The notes below the pieces were generated by a model. That model made no database searches and had not been told where the DNA came from. It worked only from the letters and a program-made list of their open reading frames with translations. The translations under genes were made by a program, and so were the position numbers. Source: Mesorhizobium sp. CAU 1732 (lineage in GTDB: Bacteria; Pseudomonadota; Alphaproteobacteria; Rhizobiales; Rhizobiaceae). Taken from it: 64,000 nt of DNA. Below are positions 51,717-61,259 of the stretch, in pieces (position 1 is the first letter of the stretch; every line of letters begins with the position of its first letter). The DNA lies in NCBI RefSeq assembly GCF_039888675.1, contig NZ_JBDQQR010000001.1, forward strand, positions 2,604,001 to 2,668,000, given 5' to 3'.

Positions 51717-53027
51717 ATGGAAGCCTTTCTCTCCGTCGGCGTCGTTCTGGCGCTGATCTTCTTCTATCTCGGCCTGGGCGTGTGGGTGTTCGCCGGGCTC
51801 ATGCTGGTGGCGGCCACGTCCCTGTGGTGGATCATGGGGATGAGCATCGAGCGCATCGGTACGATCGCAGCCAACATTGCCTTCCGCTACTCCTCCACAT
51901 GGGAGCTCGCCGCCATCCCGATGTTCATCTGGATGGGCGAAATCATCTTCCGGACCGACATCTCGAACCGTCTGTTTCGCGGTCTGATGCCGTTCGTTCA
52001 CTGGGTGCCCGGCCGGCTTCTCCACACCAACGTGCTGGGCTGCACGCTGTTCGCCGCCGTCAGCGGCTCCTCCGCCGCCACCACGGCCACGGTCGGCAAG
52101 ATCACGACGGCCGAACTGGCGCGGCGCGGCTACAACCGCTCCCTCTCGATGGGGTCGCTTGCCGGAGCCGGCAGCCTCGGCTTTCTGATCCCGCCTTCGA
52201 TCATCATGATCGTCTACGGCATCCTGGCCGAGGTCTCCGTCAGCCGCCTGTTCGCAGCCGGCGTCTTTCCGGGACTGATGGTGGCTGGCCTCTACTCCTC
52301 CTACATCATCTTCCGCGCCGTGGCGGAGCCGTCGATCGCTCCTGAATCGAACGAGCGCTACGGATTTCGCGACTATTTGAGCGCGCTCGTCGACCTGTCG
52401 CCGATCCTGGTTCTCATGGTGATCGTGCTCGGTTCCATCTACAGCGGCATCGCGACGCCTTCGGAAGCCGCTGCGGTGGGCGTCGCCGCCGCTATCGCCA
52501 TCACGATCGCGATGCGCCAGATGACGGCGCGGCTGTTCGTCGATACCCTTCTCGGGGCGATCCGTACGAGCTGCATGGTGTCCATCATCCTCGTCTCGGC
52601 CGCCTTCCTGGCGACGGCGATGGGCTATCTGCACGTACCGGCCAACGTCGCGCGCGCGATCGCCGTCCTCGACCTCTCGCCATGGCAGCTTCTGCTGGTG
52701 CTGTCGGTGTTCTACATCATCCTCGGCCTGTTCCTGGACGGTGTTTCGATCATCGTGATGAGCCTGCCGATTACCCTCCCGCTCGCCATGCAGGCCGGGT
52801 TCGATCCGATCTGGTTCGGCATCTATCTCGTCATCATGGTCGAGATGGGCCAGGTGACGCCGCCCGTCGGTTTCAACCTGTTCGTGATCCAGGGGTTGAC
52901 GGGCACGCCGATCGGCAAGGTGGCGATCGCCTCCTTCCCCTTCTTCTGCCTGATGGGCCTGGCCGTCGCGCTTCTCTGGTTCTTCCCCGACATCGCGCTC
53001 TGGCTTCCCCGAACCCTTTACGGATAG
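51717..53027 (+). CDS. TRAP transporter large permease, DctM type
   Basis: 436 residues, about twelve hydrophobic segments. Conserved blocks: FAAVSGSSAATTATVGKIT near residue 115, GSLGFLIPPSIIMIVYGILA near residue 155 and EMGQVTPPVGFNLFVIQGL near residue 380. It couples substrate entry to the sodium gradient with DctP and DctQ. Confidence 0.95.
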   Translation: MEAFLSVGVVLALIFFYLGLGVWVFAGLMLVAATSLWWIMGMSIERIGTIAANIAFRYSSTWELAAIPMFIWMGEIIFRTDISNRLFRGLMPFVHWVPGRLLHTNVLGCTLFAAVSGSSAATTATVGKITTAELARRGYNRSLSMGSLAGAGSLGFLIPPSIIMIVYGILAEVSVSRLFAAGVFPGLMVAGLYSSYIIFRAVAEPSIAPESNERYGFRDYLSALVDLSPILVLMVIVLGSIYSGIATPSEAAAVGVAAAIAITIAMRQMTARLFVDTLLGAIRTSCMVSIILVSAAFLATAMGYLHVPANVARAIAVLDLSPWQLLLVLSVFYIILGLFLDGVSIIVMSLPITLPLAMQAGFDPIWFGIYLVIMVEMGQVTPPVGFNLFVIQGLTGTPIGKVAIASFPFFCLMGLAVALLWFFPDIALWLPRTLYG

Positions 53028-53032
53028 AGATC

Positions 53033-53542
53033 ATGAAACATGCCGACTTTGGCCGCCTCGACGTCGCGGCCGCCCTTCAGACCCTCGGTGCCGCCCAGGC
53101 GGAGGCCGGTCAGCCCGAGGCCCTGTTCGCGGTTTTCGACCGCCTTTGCGGCGAGACCTTCGGCCATCGCCTGTTCACCATCCTCGCATGGGCGCCTGAG
53201 ACGAACGATGTCGAGCGGCTCTATTCGGGCCGGCCGACCGACTATCCGCTGCTTGGCCGCAAGGCCATGGGGCCGACCGAATGGGGCGCGCATGTGCTCA
53301 AGGGCGGCAAGACCTGGATCGGTCGCAACGCCGACGACATACGATGGGCCTTTCCCGACCACGAACTGATCGCCAGCCTCGGCTGCGCCGCCTGCATCAA
53401 TGCGCCGGTCCTCTGGAACGGGCAGGTGCTGGGCGTCGTCTCCGTCCTCGGCCCCGAGGGCGCTTATGGCGAGGACGACCTGCGCGGGCTCGATGCCATC
53501 GCGCCGCTGCTCGCCCCCGGCTTCCTCGCCTCGATCCGCTAG
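53033..53542 (+). CDS. single GAF-domain protein
   Basis: 169 residues that consist almost wholly of one GAF fold (LFTILAWAPETNDVERLYSG near residue 50; IASLGCAACINAPVLWNGQV near residue 110; LGVVSVLGPEGAYGEDDL). It has no output domain, so it may bind a small molecule or act as an enzyme or sensor partner. It starts five bases after the TRAP permease stop and is clearly in the operon. Similar GAF proteins are often found beside amidohydrolase or hydantoinase genes, but their role is not established. Confidence 0.85.
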   Translation: MKHADFGRLDVAAALQTLGAAQAEAGQPEALFAVFDRLCGETFGHRLFTILAWAPETNDVERLYSGRPTDYPLLGRKAMGPTEWGAHVLKGGKTWIGRNADDIRWAFPDHELIASLGCAACINAPVLWNGQVLGVVSVLGPEGAYGEDDLRGLDAIAPLLAPGFLASIR

Positions 53543-53566
53543 ACTTTCCAGAAACGGAGCATCGTC

Positions 53567-54796
53567 ATGTCCATCACCATTTTCGAGAACGCTTCAGTCA
53601 TTGACGTCGTGGCCGGCGAGATCCTCGCGGACCGTCATGTCGTCGTCGAAGGCTCGACCATCAAGGACGTGGCGGAAGCGCCGGTGGCATCGGCCGACGC
53701 ACGGCGCATCGACCTGAAGGGCGGCACGCTGATGCCGGGCCTCATCGACAGCCATGTCCATGTCACCGCGTTCTCGGCCAATTTCACCGAACTCCAGCGC
53801 AGTTCCCCATTCTACGTGGCGGCAGCCGCCGCGACGATCATGGGCGGGATGCTCGACCGCGGCTTCACGACCGTGCGCGATGTCGGCGGCGGCGAATTCG
53901 GCCTCGCCAGGGCGGTGGAGCAGGGCCTTATCCGCGGGCCCCGGCTCATCTATGGCGGCAAGGCGCTTTCGCCCACCGGCGGCCATGGCGATGTCCGGCT
54001 TGCAGGCGTCGATCGGCATGACGATTCCTACAACCAGCCCGGACTCGGCAGGATCGTCGATGGCGTGCCGGATGTGCGGCGCCATGCCCGCGAGGAAATC
54101 CGCCGCGGCGCGCATCACCTGAAGATCATGGGCAATGGCGGCATTTCCTCGCCGACCGATCGCATCTCCTCCGACCAGTTTTCCGAGGAAGAGATCGCCG
54201 CCGTGGTCGACGAAGCCAACATGGCGGACCTCTACGTCGTCGTCCATGCCTACACCCCGCGCGCAATCAAGCGCAGCGTGAGGCTCGGCGTCCGCTCGGT
54301 CGAGCACGGCAATCTCGCCGACCAGGAAGCGATCGACCTGATCAGGGAACGCGATGCCTTCCTCGTGCCCACGCTCGCCACCTACCGCGCGCTGAAGGAT
54401 GAGGGCGTCGAGGCCGGCTTGCCCTTGGAACTCGCCGCCAAGATCGATGACGTGCTGGACGCGGGTATCAACGCCGTGGAGATGGCGCAGCGCGCCGGAG
54501 TCCAGATGGCCTATGGCACCGATCTCCTGGGTGCCATGCACCGCAGGCAGTCGAGCGAGTTCGCCCTGCGCGCGGACGTGGTGCCGGCCGCCGATCTCAT
54601 TCGCGCCGCGACCGTCAATGGTGCGAGGCTGATGCGGCTGGAAAATGAGATCGGCCAGGTGAAGGCCGGCTATCGGGCCGACCTCATCGTGGTCGACGGC
54701 AATCCTCTGGATGACATCGGAGTGCTGGCCGCGCCGGAAAAGACGCTTCGCCTGGTCATGGCGCGCGGGATCGTCACGTCCGACAGGCTGCGCTGA
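53567..54796 (+). CDS. amidohydrolase, imidazolonepropionase/prolidase-like
   Basis: 409 residues. Metal-binding motifs: GLIDSHVHVTAF near residue 60, LKIMGNGGISSP near residue 187 (probable carboxylated Lys), VVVHAYTPRAIKRS near residue 227, VRSVEHGNLAD near residue 248 and MAYGTDLLGAM near residue 315. This set is that of Xaa-Pro dipeptidase-like and imidazolonepropionase-like hydrolases. As last gene of the operon it probably hydrolyses the cyclic or linear amide that is imported by the TRAP system or made by the Hyu complex. Confidence 0.9.
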   Translation: MSITIFENASVIDVVAGEILADRHVVVEGSTIKDVAEAPVASADARRIDLKGGTLMPGLIDSHVHVTAFSANFTELQRSSPFYVAAAAATIMGGMLDRGFTTVRDVGGGEFGLARAVEQGLIRGPRLIYGGKALSPTGGHGDVRLAGVDRHDDSYNQPGLGRIVDGVPDVRRHAREEIRRGAHHLKIMGNGGISSPTDRISSDQFSEEEIAAVVDEANMADLYVVVHAYTPRAIKRSVRLGVRSVEHGNLADQEAIDLIRERDAFLVPTLATYRALKDEGVEAGLPLELAAKIDDVLDAGINAVEMAQRAGVQMAYGTDLLGAMHRRQSSEFALRADVVPAADLIRAATVNGARLMRLENEIGQVKAGYRADLIVVDGNPLDDIGVLAAPEKTLRLVMARGIVTSDRLR

Positions 54797-54852
54797 ACCA
54801 TGATCGAACGCTGCGGCCGTCGATCGGCTTGCGGGGAAACGGGCTGGCGCGA

Positions 54853-55755
54853 TCAGGCCTGAAGCGGGACCTTGCCGATCGTCGCACAGGTCTGCGTCAG
54901 CAGGTCTTCGATCATGCCCACCACCAGCGGCACGTGACGCTGCTTGGGCTTCAGAAGCCAGAGATCGACATGCTCGACCGGCTGGATCGGCCGCCGAACG
55001 ACGAGGCTTTCATCGATGTCGATCCCGGCAAAGGGCGGCACGATCGTCACGCCTGCGCCTTGCGCCACCAGCATCGCCGCTGTTTCGGAGAAGGGCACCT
55101 CGATCCTGCGCTTCATAGACCCGCCGGAGACCTGAAATGCCCTGTCCGCGCGCGTGAAGGAGCAGTCGCTCGAGGGCAGCGATATGAAGTGCTCGGCGCG
55201 AAGATCGTTGATGTGCAACTCGGTCTTCGCCGCGAGGCGGTGATTGGCCGGAAGCAGGCAGATCAGCGGGAACGTGACGAGATGTTCGCTGTCGATGTCG
55301 GGGTGGTCGACGGCCATCACGCTCAGTCCGAGATCGACCTGCTGGGCGGCGACCATCTCGATGATCTGCGGCGATGTCCGCGACAACACCTGCATGCGCA
55401 GCTCGATCTGCTGGACGTTTTCCGCAAGGATGCGCGGAAGAAAATTCACGGCAAAGGCAGGCGGCGCCGCGATCGAGATTTCGCCCCATTCGTGCTCCCG
55501 CACCGCGCGCGCGACCTCCTTGATCCGGCTTGCGCCGTTGAATACCTTGTTCACTTCTCCTGCCAGGATTTGCGCCTCGCGCGTGGGGACGAGCTGGCCG
55601 CCCTTGCGCTGGAAAAGCAGAAAGCCGCAATGGTCGCTGAATGATTTCAGGAGCTTGGAAACGGCCGGTTGCGTGATGCCCAGGCGCTCCGCGGCGCGCG
55701 TCGCCGAACCGGTTTCGATGACCGCGTGAAACGCCTCGATCTGTCGGATGTTCAT
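54853..55755 (-). CDS. LysR family transcriptional regulator
   Basis: 300 residues. HTH: MNIRQIEAFHAVIETGSATR, then RLGITQPAVSKLLKSF near residues 25-42; substrate-binding domain to the end (EWGEISIAAPPAFAVNFLPR; GVTIVPPFAGIDI). It resembles regulators of opine and amino-acid uptake (OccR/NocR type). It is divergent from the family-5 binding protein at 55968 and probably activates it. Confidence 0.92.
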   Translation of the reverse strand: MNIRQIEAFHAVIETGSATRAAERLGITQPAVSKLLKSFSDHCGFLLFQRKGGQLVPTREAQILAGEVNKVFNGASRIKEVARAVREHEWGEISIAAPPAFAVNFLPRILAENVQQIELRMQVLSRTSPQIIEMVAAQQVDLGLSVMAVDHPDIDSEHLVTFPLICLLPANHRLAAKTELHINDLRAEHFISLPSSDCSFTRADRAFQVSGGSMKRRIEVPFSETAAMLVAQGAGVTIVPPFAGIDIDESLVVRRPIQPVEHVDLWLLKPKQRHVPLVVGMIEDLLTQTCATIGKVPLQA

Positions 55756-55782
55756 CCTGCCCCCATCATGAGTTCTGGTTAT

Positions 55783-55833
55783 ATTAGTGGGCTAATTTGA
55801 TATTTGACAATCATTTTGTCGTCGCTCTTCATA
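55783..55833. promoter_or_regulatory. candidate LysR site and promoter
   Basis: ATTAG-N4-CTAAT (55783-55796) is a perfect short inverted repeat in the divergent gap, 27 bases from the LysR start. A TTGACA -35 hexamer reads rightwards at 55804-55809, with TTCATA 18 bases further on as a weak -10 (55828-55833). The position suits LysR activation of the binding-protein operon. Confidence 0.45.
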
Positions 55834-55967
55834 GGGACGAACCTCACCCGAACGATTGAGGCCTCCAGCGTCCCGCCGCAGCGAACACGCGTTTGCCGGG
55901 CGAATAGAAGAGGCCAAATCGTGGGGAAGGCTGCCGATTGTGCCCTATGAGACCGGAGGCTCCCGAC

Positions 55968-57572
55968 ATGAAGAAAACACTTGCCCTCGCCACCTTGCTT
56001 GCTGGCTTGTCCGCTCCCGCGATGGCGGGCACGCTCACCGTGTGTTTGGAGGGCGCGCCGGAGACGTTCAATCCGCAACTGACCAGCAGCGGCACGACCT
56101 CCACCGTTCTCGGCCAGATTTATGACGGCCTCGTTGCCGTGGAGCGCGGCGGTTCCCAGATCGAACCGGCTTTGGCAGAAAGCTGGGATGTTTCCGAAGA
56201 CGGCCGCACCTACACCTTCCATCTCCGCCAGGGCGTGAAGTGGCAGACGACGTCGGACTTCACGCCATCGCGCGAGTTCAACGCGGACGACGTCATCTTC
56301 ACCTTCGAGCGCATGCTGGATGCGGACCATGCTTACAACAAGGTCAATGGCGGCAACTACATCACCTTCAACACCAAGCTCGCGGATGCGCTCGAGTCGG
56401 TCGAGAAGATCGACGACCACACGGTCGCCTTCACGCTGAAGGAAGCGCTGGCGCCCTTCACCGGCATCATGGCCCACGGCTCCTTGAAAATCACGTCGGC
56501 CGAATATGCCGAGCAGCTTCTGGAAGCAGGGACGCCGGAACTGTTCGACCGCAACCCTGTCGGCACCGGTCCATTCCAGCTTCAGGCCTACCAGACCGAC
56601 GCGGTCGTGCGCCTGCTGCCCTTTGCGCAGACCTGGGGCGCGGAGCAGAACATCGCGGAAAACACCCCGATGGTCGATGCCATCATCATGGCGATCAGCG
56701 CCGACGCCTCGGTGCGCGTCCAGCGCGCGCTCGCCGGGGAATGCCAGATCGCCTTCTATCCGAACCTCGCCGATGCGCCGCTGATCGAGCAGAGCGAGAA
56801 TCTGGATCTCGTCGTCGCCAAGGTCGCTTCGTCCGGCTTCATCACGTTCAACTTCAAGATGGAGAAGTTCCAGGACATCCGCGTGCGCCAGGCGCTGGCC
56901 CACGCGATCAACATGGAGCCGCTGGTGGAGGTCGTCTTCAACGGCATGGGCCACGTGACGGGCGCGGTGGTGCCGCCGGCGTTCTGGGGGCATGCGGACG
57001 ATCTCGCGCCCTACGCGTATGATCCCGAGAAAGCGAAGCAGCTTCTCGCCGACGCTGGATTTGCGGATGGCTTCGAGACGCAGCTCTGGGCCGTGCCGGT
57101 CGCGCGTCCCTACATGCCGAACGGTCGCCGCGCCGCCGAAATGATCCAGGCCGACTGGGCGGAGATCGGCGTCAAGGCAGAGATCGTCACCTACGAATGG
57201 GCCGAGTACATCCAGCGAGCGCGCGCGTTCGAGGCGGAGGTCGGCATGTTCGGCGGCATCTATGACTTCCCCGATCCCAGCCAGATTCCGAACAATTACT
57301 TCACCTGCAATTCCGAAGGCACGCCCAGCCCCTCCAACATCGGTGCGTGGTGCAATGAGGAGTTCATCTCGGTCATGGCCGAAGCCGGTGCGATCACCGA
57401 TCAGGAGAAGCGCGCCGAGCTGTATCTGAAAGCACAGCACATCCTTTACGATGACGTGCCGGCGGTGATGTTCGGCGGTGCCGACCAGCTCATGGCCGTC
57501 AGCAAGGACGTCAAGGGCTTCGCCCCGGCGATCTTCGGCACGTCGCGTATGTCGGGCGTTACCACCGACTAG
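55968..57572 (+). CDS. ABC transporter binding protein, family 5
   Basis: 534 residues. ATG 55968 follows GGAGG and starts the signal peptide [20 protein letters not shown]. Mature landmarks: [60 protein letters not shown] near residue 310, and [20 protein letters not shown] near the C-terminus. The layout is of the DppA type. It opens the rightward operon that goes on to the DAO oxidase, the RidA-like protein and its permeases. Confidence 0.94.
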   Translation: MKKTLALATLLAGLSAPAMAGTLTVCLEGAPETFNPQLTSSGTTSTVLGQIYDGLVAVERGGSQIEPALAESWDVSEDGRTYTFHLRQGVKWQTTSDFTPSREFNADDVIFTFERMLDADHAYNKVNGGNYITFNTKLADALESVEKIDDHTVAFTLKEALAPFTGIMAHGSLKITSAEYAEQLLEAGTPELFDRNPVGTGPFQLQAYQTDAVVRLLPFAQTWGAEQNIAENTPMVDAIIMAISADASVRVQRALAGECQIAFYPNLADAPLIEQSENLDLVVAKVASSGFITFNFKMEKFQDIRVRQALAHAINMEPLVEVVFNGMGHVTGAVVPPAFWGHADDLAPYAYDPEKAKQLLADAGFADGFETQLWAVPVARPYMPNGRRAAEMIQADWAEIGVKAEIVTYEWAEYIQRARAFEAEVGMFGGIYDFPDPSQIPNNYFTCNSEGTPSPSNIGAWCNEEFISVMAEAGAITDQEKRAELYLKAQHILYDDVPAVMFGGADQLMAVSKDVKGFAPAIFGTSRMSGVTTD

Positions 57573-57588
57573 AGGCTCGGCGCTTGCG

Positions 57589-57617
57589 GGTGTCCCGGCG
57601 CTCGGGACACCGCTTTT
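57589..57617 (+). terminator. hairpin with T-run after binding-protein gene
   Basis: Perfect 9-bp stem GGTGTCCCG / CGGGACACC with a five-base loop, followed by GCTTTT. It is the most terminator-like structure in the window, only 16 bases after the binding-protein stop. A second small hairpin, CGCATCC / GGATGCG, lies at 57651-57669 before the next gene. Partial termination would give excess binding protein. Confidence 0.7.
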
Positions 57618-57699
57618 CCATGACGTGGCAGAAAGCCTTGATGGCGTGCCCGCATCCCCGGAGGATGCGGTGCAGGCATCCGGGCCAGGGAAATCAGAA

Positions 57700-58806
57700 A
57701 TGCGTGTAATCGTAATCGGTGGCGGCATGTTCGGCGCGAGCACCGCCTACCAGTTGGCCCGGGCGGGTGTCGACGTCACGATCGTCGACCATGCGCATCC
57801 GGGAAAGGCGACCCTTGCCGGGGCCGGTATCGTATGCCCATGGGCGACCCGTATCGAGGAGCCCGAGTGGTACGAGATGTACGCCGCCGGCGCGCGTTTC
57901 TACGACCAGCTCATTGCCGATCTCCATGCCGCCGGCGAAACCGATCTCGGTTACCGCAAGGTCGGCGCATTGGTCACGTCCACGGATCCGGCGGAACTCA
58001 AGGCTGCGGGCGAGCGCATTTCGGGGCGGGTGAAGAACGCGCCGGAAGCCGGCGACGTGCGCCTTCTGTCGCCGGGCGAGGCTCGCGACAAGTTTCCGGC
58101 CCTGCGCGAGGGGCTGGAAGCCTGGTTCATTCCCGGCGGTGCGCGGGTCGATGCGCGCCTCCTGTCGGCGGCGATGATCCGCGCGGCGGTGGCGCGCGGC
58201 GCGACCTACCGCAGCGACTACGTCACGCTCGACATGGCGGGTGACCGCGTGCGGGTGCGGGACGGGGGAGGGCGGATCATGACCGCCGACGAGGTGATCG
58301 TCGCGGCAGGTGCGTGGGCATCGCAGATTCTCGACCCGATCGGCATCGCCCATCCGGTCAAGCCGCAGAAGGGCCAGATCGTCCACCTTCGGCTGGCCGG
58401 CGTGGCGACCGCGCAATGGCCGGTTCTCCTGCCGATGACCAGCCACTACATGCTGACGTTCGACGACAGCCGCGTCGTCGTGGGCGCAACGCGCGAGGAC
58501 GATGCCGGCTTCGACTACCGGGTCACGGCGGCCGGACAGGCGGAAGTGCTGGAAGCCGCAATGTCGATCGCGCCCGGCCTCGTCAATGCCGAGATCATCG
58601 AGACACGCATCGGCTTCCGTCCCGCCGGTCCGACGGTCAAGCCGATCTTCGGGCGCGTGCCGGGCATCGAGGGCCTGAGCGTGGGCAACGGACTGGGAGC
58701 CGGCGGCATTTCGATCGGCCCTTATGCAGGCAAGCTGCTCGCCGACATCGTTCGCGGCGAGACTCCCGAACTGCCGGTGACGGCTTACGCGCCGCAGCGA
58801 AGCTGA
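57700..58806 (+). CDS. FAD-dependent amine/amino-acid oxidase (DAO family)
   Basis: 368 residues. FAD-binding MRVIVIGGGMFGASTAYQLA at the N-terminus with VDVTIVDHAHPG. The later DAO-family region includes EVIVAAGAWASQILDP near residue 200, PQKGQIVHLR near residue 222 and the C-terminal GNGLGAGGISIGPYAGKLLA near residue 330. It oxidises a C-N bond of a D-amino acid, glycine derivative, sarcosine or opine to an imine. The start at 57700 was picked for the Rossmann motif. Operon partners (family-5 ABC importer and RidA-like protein) support imine-producing oxidation of an imported amino-acid derivative. Confidence 0.9.
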   Translation: MRVIVIGGGMFGASTAYQLARAGVDVTIVDHAHPGKATLAGAGIVCPWATRIEEPEWYEMYAAGARFYDQLIADLHAAGETDLGYRKVGALVTSTDPAELKAAGERISGRVKNAPEAGDVRLLSPGEARDKFPALREGLEAWFIPGGARVDARLLSAAMIRAAVARGATYRSDYVTLDMAGDRVRVRDGGGRIMTADEVIVAAGAWASQILDPIGIAHPVKPQKGQIVHLRLAGVATAQWPVLLPMTSHYMLTFDDSRVVVGATREDDAGFDYRVTAAGQAEVLEAAMSIAPGLVNAEIIETRIGFRPAGPTVKPIFGRVPGIEGLSVGNGLGAGGISIGPYAGKLLADIVRGETPELPVTAYAPQRS

Positions 58807-58885
58807 AACAGCGCTCCCAACAGGTTTCCACGAGGCGCCGCATGGTCGCGGCGTCCTGAACGCATCATCAACACAAGGAAAGACG

Positions 58886-59245
58886 ATGATCAAACGCAAG
58901 AAGAAGGCCCGTATCATGCACGCGGCCGTCGAGCACAACGGCGTTCTCTACATCGGCGGGCATGCCGCTCACGACCTCGACCAGGGCATGGGCGGCCAGA
59001 CACGCGAAATCTGCTCCAAGCTCGACGCGCTTCTGGCCGAATGCGGCTCGGACAAGAAGCATCTGCTTCAGGCCCGCATCTACATCACCGACATGTCGAA
59101 GAAGGAAGAGATGAACGCGGCATGGCTGGAGTGGCTCGACGATGAAGATCTGCCGGCGCGCGCCACCATCGGCGTCGCCGACCTCGGCGATCCGCGGAGG
59201 CTCATCGAGATCGCGACGATCGCCAGCGTCAAGGAAAACGCTTAA
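58886..59245 (+). CDS. RidA (YjgF/YER057c/UK114) family protein
   Basis: 119 residues, one Rid domain. GQTREICSKLDALLAECGSD near residue 32 and YITDMSKKEEMNAAW near residue 70 are family blocks. The Arg and Glu that bind and activate substrate in RidA appear in DLPARATIGVAD and RRLIEIATIAS. The highly basic N-terminus (MIKRKKKAR) is unusual. Rid proteins hydrolyse reactive enamines or imines to keto acids; here it directly follows a flavin oxidase that should make such an imine. Confidence 0.9.
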   Translation: MIKRKKKARIMHAAVEHNGVLYIGGHAAHDLDQGMGGQTREICSKLDALLAECGSDKKHLLQARIYITDMSKKEEMNAAWLEWLDDEDLPARATIGVADLGDPRRLIEIATIASVKENA

Positions 59246-59275
59246 GCGTGGCTTGAACGTTTGAGCGACGCAACC

Positions 59276-59313
59276 GCGAAGGCGGGTCGCCCGAAAGGGA
59301 AACCCGCCTTCGC
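59276..59313 (+). terminator. long hairpin between RidA-like and DppB-like genes
   Basis: Perfect 12-bp stem GCGAAGGCGGGT / ACCCGCCTTCGC with a 14-base loop that itself can fold (CCCGAAAGGG). It lies 30 bases after the RidA-like stop and 21 bases before the DppB-like start. There is no T-run; it may separate highly expressed upstream genes from the permease block. Confidence 0.65.
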
Positions 59314-59334
59314 ACCCAGCCCGGATGGTGCTCG

Positions 59335-60354
59335 ATGCTACGTTTTCTGCTGAGAAAGCTGCTCGTCATTTTGCCGACCTTCATCGGCATCACGATCGTC
59401 GCGTTCGGGTTCGTCAGGGTGCTGCCGGGCGATCCCGTGATGCTGATGGCCGGCGAGCGGGGCCTGACACCGGAACGCCATGCCGAACTCATGGCCCAGT
59501 TCGGGTTCGACCGCCCGCTCTGGCAGCAATATCTCGATTTCGTGGCTCGCATCTTCCAGGGCGATCTCGGCAGTTCCCTGGTCACCAAGAAGCCGGTTCT
59601 GGAAGAATTCTCGACGCTTTTCCCGGCCACCGTCGAACTGGCGATCTGTGCCCTGCTGATCGCCTCGGTCGTGGGCGTCTCGCTGGGCGTGCTGGCCGCC
59701 GCCAAGCGCGGGTCCTGGTTCGACCAGATTTCGATGAGCCTCGCGCTCACGGGCTATTCCATGCCGATCTTCTGGTGGGGTCTGCTGCTCATCATCTTCT
59801 TCTCCGGCACGCTTGGCTGGACCCCGGTGTCGGGGCGGATCTCGTTGATGTACTACTTCCCCGACAGCACGGGCTTCATGCTGATCGACAGTCTCCTGTC
59901 CGGCCAGAAGGGCGCATTCACCTCCGCTCTCCAGCATCTCATCTTGCCGTCCATCGTACTCGCTACCATTCCCATGGCTGTCCTCGCGCGACAGACGCGC
60001 TCGGCGATGCTCGAGGTGCTCGGCGAGGATTACGTACGCACAGCCCGCGCCAAGGGGCTTGGACCGCGTCGCGTCGTGGGCATGCATGCCTTCCGCAATG
60101 CGCTCATTCCCATCGTCACGACGCTCGGGCTCCAGATCGGCGGACTGCTGACCGGCGCGATCCTGACCGAGACGATCTTCTCGTGGCCGGGCATCGGCAA
60201 GTGGATGGTCGATTCCATCGCGCGGCGAGACTACCCCGTCGTGCAGGGCGGGCTGATGATGATCGCGCTCATCGTGATGTCGGTGAACCTGATCGTCGAT
60301 CTGCTCTATGCGCTGATCAATCCCAGAATCCGGCATGCGGGAGGCGATCGATGA
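59335..60354 (+). CDS. peptide-type ABC permease, DppB-like
   Basis: 339 residues, inner membrane. N-terminal membrane segment followed by RVLPGDPVMLMAGERG (DppB signature) and the coupling loop TARAKGLGPRRVVGMHAFRN near residue 240. It partners with the DppC-like protein, whose start overlaps its stop as ATGA. Confidence 0.94.
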   Translation: MLRFLLRKLLVILPTFIGITIVAFGFVRVLPGDPVMLMAGERGLTPERHAELMAQFGFDRPLWQQYLDFVARIFQGDLGSSLVTKKPVLEEFSTLFPATVELAICALLIASVVGVSLGVLAAAKRGSWFDQISMSLALTGYSMPIFWWGLLLIIFFSGTLGWTPVSGRISLMYYFPDSTGFMLIDSLLSGQKGAFTSALQHLILPSIVLATIPMAVLARQTRSAMLEVLGEDYVRTARAKGLGPRRVVGMHAFRNALIPIVTTLGLQIGGLLTGAILTETIFSWPGIGKWMVDSIARRDYPVVQGGLMMIALIVMSVNLIVDLLYALINPRIRHAGGDR

Positions 60355-61256
60355 CCCACACGTCTCCAGCCGCCATGCGCGAGATTTCCCCGGGGCGACA
60401 GCGCGTTCGCGATTTCATCCATGGCTTTGCCTCAAACAAGGGCGCCGTGATCGGCTTCGGCGTCATGCTGGCGCTGGTGATCGTCGCGATCTTCGCGCCC
60501 TACGTCGCGCCACATGCGCCCGCGCAACAGTTTCGCGACGCCTTTCTGCTGCCGCCTGCCTGGATCGAGGGCGGACGCGCGGCGTTCCCGCTCGGCACCG
60601 ACGCGGTGGGACGCGACATCCTTTCGAGGCTTATCTTCGGCGCGCGCTATTCGCTCTATGTCGGCTCGCTGGTCGTCTTCATCGCGCTGGTCGGCGGCGT
60701 GGCGGTGGGCATGATCGCCGGCTATGTCGGCGGCTGGGTGGACACCGTCATCATGCGGGTGATGGACGTCCTCCTCGCGTTTCCCTCTTTGCTCCTCGCG
60801 CTCGTGCTGGTGGCGATCCTCGGGCCGGGCCTCACAAATGCGATGATCGCGATCGCGATCGTGCTGCAGCCGCATTTCGCCCGGCTCGCGCGCGCCGCCG
60901 TGATGACGGAAAAGGGCAAGGAATATGTCACCGCCATGCGCGTCGGCGGCGCCGGCCCGCTGCGGCTCATGTTCCTGACCATCCTGCCGAATTCCATGTC
61001 GCCGCTGGTGGTGCAGGCGACGCTCTCCTTCTCCACCGCCATTCTGGACGCCGCAGCGCTCGGCTTTCTCGGCATGGGCGCGCAGCCGCCCACGCCCGAA
61101 TGGGGGACGATGCTTGCAGAGGCGCGCGAGTTCATCCTGAGGGCGTGGTGGGTCGTCACCTTTCCCGGCCTTGCGATCCTCATCACGGTGCTGAGCATCA
61201 ATCTGATCGGCGACGGCCTGCGCGATACGCTGGATCCGAAACTGAGGAAGGGCTGA
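60351..61256 (+). CDS. peptide-type ABC permease, DppC-like
   Basis: 301 residues. PLGTDAVGRDILSRLIFGAR near residue 85 and the coupling loop YVTAMRVGGAGPLRLMFLTI near residue 195 mark the DppC family. The start ATG 60351 overlaps the DppB-like stop. Confidence 0.94.
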   Translation: MTHTSPAAMREISPGRQRVRDFIHGFASNKGAVIGFGVMLALVIVAIFAPYVAPHAPAQQFRDAFLLPPAWIEGGRAAFPLGTDAVGRDILSRLIFGARYSLYVGSLVVFIALVGGVAVGMIAGYVGGWVDTVIMRVMDVLLAFPSLLLALVLVAILGPGLTNAMIAIAIVLQPHFARLARAAVMTEKGKEYVTAMRVGGAGPLRLMFLTILPNSMSPLVVQATLSFSTAILDAAALGFLGMGAQPPTPEWGTMLAEAREFILRAWWVVTFPGLAILITVLSINLIGDGLRDTLDPKLRKG

Positions 61257-61259
61257 ACC

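Noticed and set aside
50208..52634. 808-codon frame antisense to the TRAP genes
   Set aside because: It lies opposite three clear TRAP genes and has the same low-complexity composition.
54797..54852. Terminator between the convergent amidohydrolase and LysR genes
   Set aside because: No convincing stem-loop or T-run is present in this 56-base gap.
55779..57743. 654-codon frame antisense to the family-5 binding protein
   Set aside because: It is an antisense shadow of a protein with signal peptide and family motifs.
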